DNA from: GCA-002708145 sp045562755
GTDB lineage: Bacteria > Chloroflexota > Dehalococcoidia > Lucifugimonadales > Lucifugimonadaceae
Direction of reading: 5' to 3'
NCBI GenBank assembly: GCA_045562755.1
Contig: JBJKVF010000001.1
Location: 86,291-150,290, forward strand
Length of the DNA: 64,000 nt
The stretch's first letter is position 1; each line of letters opens with the position of its first letter. Below the pieces are notes generated by a model, which saw nothing but the letters and a program-made list of their open reading frames with translations, was not told the origin of the DNA and did no database searches. Both the position numbers and the translations under genes were made by a program. Below, piece by piece: positions 60,279 to 64,000 of this stretch.

Positions 60279-61697
60279 TTAACCCCAATCAGGTATATCG
60301 TACATTGGAGCATAATAAGGACTATTAGGATCGAATGAGGTGAGTGTTGAAGGGTTTTTAACTTTACCTGGAAGTCGAATATCAGTCCCTTGAATATCTG
60401 AAAATTCATCACCTAGTTCTTTAGCACATTCATCAAGTAATTTTTGTAGTTCTATAACAATTTCAGGGTATTTTTCATAAACATTATTTTTTTCTGAAAT
60501 ATCATTTTCTAAGTTATATAATTCACTTACTTTTTTACCATCTTTTTGCTGATGAAGTTTCCATTTTTTATTTCTCACAGCCTCAAGATTATTCTGTTTG
60601 TAGTAAAAAAAAGTTTCTCTTGGACTTTTTGAATTAATTGGTGAGTACATTACATTAGAAAAATCAAGACTGTCAATTTTATTTTTACTATCTATGTTTA
60701 TACCTAATATAGAAGAAATTGTTCGAAAAAAATCAATAGATGAGACTAGTTCATCTGAGGTTGAATTAGCTGGAATTTTTTTTGGCCACTTCATTATCAT
60801 AGGTACTCTTTGTCCTCCCTCATAAGTTTCTTGTTTTTTACCTCGAAGAGGTGCGTTACTTCCATTATTTCTAGTATTGGAACCATTATCACTTGTGAAG
60901 ATTATAAGAGTATTTTCATCTAAATCTAGTTTCTTAAGTTCATCTAATATCATTGCTGTAGACCAGTCAATGCCGCTTACTGCTGCACCATACCTACCGT
61001 TTCTTGAATTATTTATAAATCTTTCAGGTGCATATAAAGGTAAATGTACATACATATGTGCTAAGTACAAAAAAAATGGTTGTTTTTTATTTTTTCTGAT
61101 AAATTTTATACTTTCTTCAACATATCTTTCTGTTATACCAGCTTGATCTGGTTGCTCTTGAATGACTTCATTATCACTGATCAATGGTAAAGGAGGAAAT
61201 TTTTCTCTGCGCGAACGTGTTTCTTCATCAATAGGTCCAAATGATCCTCCAGAGCCATCTTCAGGTATTACACTGCGCCCCATATCGTTAGAGTATGGAA
61301 TTCCGTAGTAGCTGTCAAAACCGTAGTTAGTCGGAAGAAATTCTTTCTGGTCTCCACAATGCCATTTTCCAATAATTTTAGTATTATATCCTGCACTCTT
61401 AACCTGGTTGGCAATAGTTATTTCGTTGGGGTTCAATCCTGTAGGCGAACCGGGAAAAAGAACGTTTCGGTTATCATCAAAAGACCCAAAGCTAATTCGT
61501 GGAGGATAACAACCGGTCAACATTGCTGCCCTGGAAGGTGAGCATACAGGTGATGCCATATAAAAGTTTGTGAACTTAATTCCCTCTTCAGATAATTTAT
61601 CTATATTTGGAGTATCATTTAGCTTTGATCCATAGCATCCCAAGTCCCCATATCCTAGGTCATCGCAATTGATTAATATTATATTTGGCTTGTTCAT
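60279..61697 (-). CDS. Sulfatase (formylglycine-dependent, cytoplasmic)
   Basis: A 472-residue type I sulfatase. 'LINCDDLGYGDLG' supplies the calcium Asp pair and 'ASPVCSPSRAAMLTG' has Cys52 in the CxPxR site for formylglycine. 'IGKWHCG' and 'LIIFTSDNGS' give further metal and active-site residues. No signal peptide: the protein starts 'MNKPNIILIN', so it should act in the cytoplasm on sulfate esters taken up from outside. A Cys-type maturase (FGE) is at 56774 on the same strand. C-terminal 'DIPDWG' is free of membrane anchor. Confidence 0.93.
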   Translation of the reverse strand: MNKPNIILINCDDLGYGDLGCYGSKLNDTPNIDKLSEEGIKFTNFYMASPVCSPSRAAMLTGCYPPRISFGSFDDNRNVLFPGSPTGLNPNEITIANQVKSAGYNTKIIGKWHCGDQKEFLPTNYGFDSYYGIPYSNDMGRSVIPEDGSGGSFGPIDEETRSRREKFPPLPLISDNEVIQEQPDQAGITERYVEESIKFIRKNKKQPFFLYLAHMYVHLPLYAPERFINNSRNGRYGAAVSGIDWSTAMILDELKKLDLDENTLIIFTSDNGSNTRNNGSNAPLRGKKQETYEGGQRVPMIMKWPKKIPANSTSDELVSSIDFFRTISSILGINIDSKNKIDSLDFSNVMYSPINSKSPRETFFYYKQNNLEAVRNKKWKLHQQKDGKKVSELYNLENDISEKNNVYEKYPEIVIELQKLLDECAKELGDEFSDIQGTDIRLPGKVKNPSTLTSFDPNSPYYAPMYDIPDWG

Positions 61698-61719
61698 GTA
61701 AATATATTAGATTAAAAAC

Positions 61720-63219
61720 TTATAAAGGTAAACAAATAATAAATGAAGTTCCACGATTTTCAATACTACTAACATCTATTTTCCCGCCATGAGCTTCTAC
61801 TAACTTTTTAACTATTGATAAACCTAATCCCGTTCCTCCGGTTGAACGATCTCTGCTAATGTCAGCTCTGTAAAATTGATCAAATATTTTTTCTAAATCA
61901 TTTTTCTTTATTCCCGTTCCATTATCTGATACTTGAATTTCTATTTTTTTATCAAAAGTATTAATTGAGATATCTATTACTCCATTTTTAGAAGTGTGAA
62001 TTAGAGCATTCTCTATGAGATTAGATAAAATTTGCTTAATTCTTGTTTCATCGAATTCTAAAAATATTTCTTTTTTTTCAGATTTCACCACAGATGTAAT
62101 AGATTTTTCTTTAAATTTATTATAAAAATCTTTATGTGTGTTTTTTACGGTTGCAACCAGATTACCTGTTTTTTTATTAAGTAGTAATTCTTTTGAGTCA
62201 GCAATGGATAAGATTCTTAAATCATCAACTAGTTTTGACAAATGCAATGTTTGTTCATGGATAGTATTTAAAGTTTCTTTTTCATCTCTTATGATCCCAT
62301 CTTTATAAGCCTCGATATAGCCAATAATATTTGTAAGAGGCGTTCTTAGCTCGTGGGCAATATCCGCTGTTAATCTTTTTTGAACTATTTTAGATTGTTC
62401 AAGATCTTTTATCATATTATTAAAAACTTTTGATAACTCACCTAGTTCATCAACACTATTTTCTGGAACTCTATGTGATAAATTACCATCTCCAACTAGG
62501 ACTGCGGCGTTACGTATATTTTTTATAGGAAGAATCATTTTTTTTGTTAAATACATGATTAAAAGTAATCCAACTAACCCAGCAAAAATACCCGAAAAAA
62601 TTAGAGATCTTTGGTAAGAATTTTTTAAATTGTTGAGTGGAGGGTCTACTAAATCAATAATTCCATCATAATATTCATCAGATGCTTTGATATTAGAGCT
62701 TATTTTATTACTTATTCCGTTTTCATTTCTTACTAAAGGATTATATTCCATAAGAGATAGAGGTTTTTGATTTTTTTTAGGGTTAGTATCTATAAATAAA
62801 TTTCCAATTATTTCTTTTTTTTGATTCTCAATAGGATAACTAGTGTCAAAATTTTTTCCATTCCCAAATCTTTCTAAGAATGTTTGATAGTTACCTTTAG
62901 AGTCTACAGCTATTTTATTAGAATCGACGACAATTAATCCTTCATTGTTATTTAACACCACGTGCCATCCATATAGCCGGGCTATTTGCTGAGCAGAATA
63001 TTGTAATTCTCTATAATCCGCCAATTCTTCTAATGATTCTTTTAATATTATCTCTGCTCTAAGAGATTTGTTTAGTTTTATAGTTTTATCTATATCCCTA
63101 ATAGCTTTATTCGTACTGGATGCAGAAAAAATACTTGTTGAAAGTAATATTATAGATATCACTAGAGCAAAACTAATAGAAAATTTAATTTGCAATGATG
63201 AGAATTTATTATTTTTCAA
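61720..63219 (-). CDS. Two-component sensor histidine kinase
   Basis: A 499-residue membrane kinase. Helix 1 lies at about residues 12-32, then a sensor loop of about 175 residues outside the membrane, helix 2 near 208-225, a HAMP linker, and the dimer/phosphoacceptor domain with 'DIAHELRTPLTNIIGYIEAY'. The ATPase domain shows the N box 'NLIENALIHTS', 'DNGTGI' and 'GGTGLGLSI'. It resembles the BaeS/PhoR type. The signal is unknown. Its start overlaps the response regulator gene by 11 bases, so the two are cotranscribed. Confidence 0.93.
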   Translation of the reverse strand: MKNNKFSSLQIKFSISFALVISIILLSTSIFSASSTNKAIRDIDKTIKLNKSLRAEIILKESLEELADYRELQYSAQQIARLYGWHVVLNNNEGLIVVDSNKIAVDSKGNYQTFLERFGNGKNFDTSYPIENQKKEIIGNLFIDTNPKKNQKPLSLMEYNPLVRNENGISNKISSNIKASDEYYDGIIDLVDPPLNNLKNSYQRSLIFSGIFAGLVGLLLIMYLTKKMILPIKNIRNAAVLVGDGNLSHRVPENSVDELGELSKVFNNMIKDLEQSKIVQKRLTADIAHELRTPLTNIIGYIEAYKDGIIRDEKETLNTIHEQTLHLSKLVDDLRILSIADSKELLLNKKTGNLVATVKNTHKDFYNKFKEKSITSVVKSEKKEIFLEFDETRIKQILSNLIENALIHTSKNGVIDISINTFDKKIEIQVSDNGTGIKKNDLEKIFDQFYRADISRDRSTGGTGLGLSIVKKLVEAHGGKIDVSSIENRGTSFIICLPL

Positions 63220-63904
63220 ATTTATATCCTACTCCGTAAATTGATTCTAGATTATTCTGTTCAGGATATATTCTTTCAATTTTTTTTCTCAAATTTGATA
63301 TGTGGGTATCTATATTTCTATTATAACCATCAAAATCATATCCAAAAACTTCATTAATTATCTGATCTCTAGAAAATATTCTTCCTTCATTTTCCATAAG
63401 TAATTTTAGTATTTTAAATTCAGTAGGAGTTAATTTTATAGGATTATTTTTTACTAATACTTTATGGGAATTAATATCTATCTCAAAATATTCTGTACGT
63501 ATTATTTTAGATTCTGAAATATTGGTTTTTATATCTTCTTTCCCGCTTCTTCTGAGTACGGCTTTTACTCTTGAGATCAATTCTCTTGGGCTGAATGGTT
63601 TTTCGACATAATCATCGGCTCCTATATCTAAGCCTTTTAATTTATCTAATTCATCTACTCTTGCAGTTACCATTATTATTGGTACATTGGATACTTGTCT
63701 AATATTTTTGCATATTTGAATTCCGTCTATATTAGGTAAGTTGAGGTCTAAAACTATTATGTCAACATTATTAGATAATGCATAATTTTGTCCTTCTAAA
63801 CCATCATCACTTTCAATTACTTCAAACCCTGAATCAGACAAATATAATCTTATCAGTTGAGAAACTGATTTATCATCTTCTATTATTAAGGCTTTTTTAA
63901 TCAT
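63209..63904 (-). CDS. Two-component response regulator, OmpR/PhoB family
   Basis: A 231-residue transcription regulator. The receiver has the acidic pocket 'IIEDD' (about residues 7-11), the phosphorylated Asp53 in 'VLDLNLP', and the Lys in 'VEKPFSPREL'. The C-terminal winged-helix binds DNA, with 'LTPTEFKILKLLMENEGRIFSRDQ' and 'VDTHISNLRKKIE'-like 'NIDTHISNLRKKIE'. Expected to be phosphorylated by the adjacent kinase. Targets are unknown, and no matching direct repeats were recognised nearby. It starts 49 bases downstream of the tRNA gene on the same strand. Confidence 0.94.
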   Translation of the reverse strand: MIKKALIIEDDKSVSQLIRLYLSDSGFEVIESDDGLEGQNYALSNNVDIIVLDLNLPNIDGIQICKNIRQVSNVPIIMVTARVDELDKLKGLDIGADDYVEKPFSPRELISRVKAVLRRSGKEDIKTNISESKIIRTEYFEIDINSHKVLVKNNPIKLTPTEFKILKLLMENEGRIFSRDQIINEVFGYDFDGYNRNIDTHISNLRKKIERIYPEQNNLESIYGVGYKFEK

Positions 63905-63952
63905 AATATGTAAATATTATTTCTATAAAATGTTAAGATTTGATCAAGAAAA

Positions 63953-64000
63953 TGGCACCCCGGGTGGGACTCGAACCCACAACCTAAAGATTAGAAGTCT
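63953..64000 (-). tRNA. tRNA-Arg (anticodon TCT), cut by right edge
   Basis: The last 48 bases, read on the minus strand, form the 3' part of a tRNA. They begin inside the anticodon arm (AGA, loop CTTCTAA with anticodon TCT), then give the variable loop and the T arm GTGGG-TTCGAGT-CCCAC. The acceptor strand CCGGGGT, a discriminator G and an encoded CCA follow. The D arm and 5' acceptor strand lie beyond the window. Arginine identity rests on the anticodon TCT only. Confidence 0.88.

Overview
The window is a strongly A+T-rich, gene-dense bacterial chromosome segment. It has ATG and frequent TTG starts, short Shine-Dalgarno sites, stop/start overlaps inside operons and almost no room between genes. 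I saw no stretch over 300 bases without a gene; the largest gap is 45720-45886. I saw no transposase, phage gene, CRISPR array or rRNA. The best-fitting host is a free-living aerobic marine member of the Chloroflexota, SAR202-like. This is inference. It rests on complex I, an E-type succinate dehydrogenase, an LDH-like malate dehydrogenase, and a dense mix of oxidative catabolic families: five short-chain dehydrogenases, an FMN hydroxy-acid dehydrogenase, an enolase-superfamily dehydratase, an M81 metallopeptidase, a sulfatase with its maturase, NHL-propeller lyase-like proteins and Gfo/Idh/MocA. No phylogenetic marker gene was compared.

Layout. 1-7328: a membrane-anchored VWA-type protein cut by the left edge, two cyclophilins (one a lipoprotein), lipB, a threonine synthase, a GNAT acetyltransferase, a SelW/Rdx-like protein and a zinc alcohol dehydrogenase. 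7462-18270: the complex I operon nuoABCDHIJK, a small DUF2007-like gene, then nuoLMN; nuoE, nuoF and nuoG are not in the cluster. 18299-23241: NAD kinase, a Nudix hydrolase and sdhA-sdhB-sdhE-like, all on the same strand as nuo. 23231-29742 (minus strand): a six-gene cluster of acyl-CoA carboxylase beta chain, MazG-like pyrophosphohydrolase, an unrecognised 454-residue protein, malate dehydrogenase, an SDR and an MlrC-type peptidase. 29891-33137: folP, folK, a small membrane protein and glycyl-tRNA synthetase. 33256-44184: catabolic genes, a split D-glutamate cyclase pair, two MFS carriers, RidA, fumarase, and a TIM-barrel isomerase with two NHL proteins. 44181-49274: primary sigma factor, then aminotransferase, class I aldolase and M20 amidohydrolase. 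49280-60270: SDRs, class V aminotransferase, FMN dehydrogenase, Gfo/Idh, zinc dehydrogenase, a second threonine synthase, and RDD protein, aminotransferase and formylglycine-generating enzyme. 60279-64000: a sulfatase, a two-component system and a tRNA-Arg cut by the right edge.

How it fits together. SdhAB/E, fumarase and malate dehydrogenase are the C4 part of the TCA cycle, and complex I takes up the reducing power. The many dehydrogenases, dehydratases, hydrolases and carriers look like entry routes for dissolved organic compounds. The formylglycine-generating enzyme would activate the cytoplasmic sulfatase found 2.5 kb away.

Two genes, the second NHL protein and the aminotransferase at 45887, each carry a single-base frameshift next to a short A run. 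These may be sequence errors rather than real mutations. All eleven convergent gene pairs end within 11 bases of each other, so classical intergenic terminators have almost no space.
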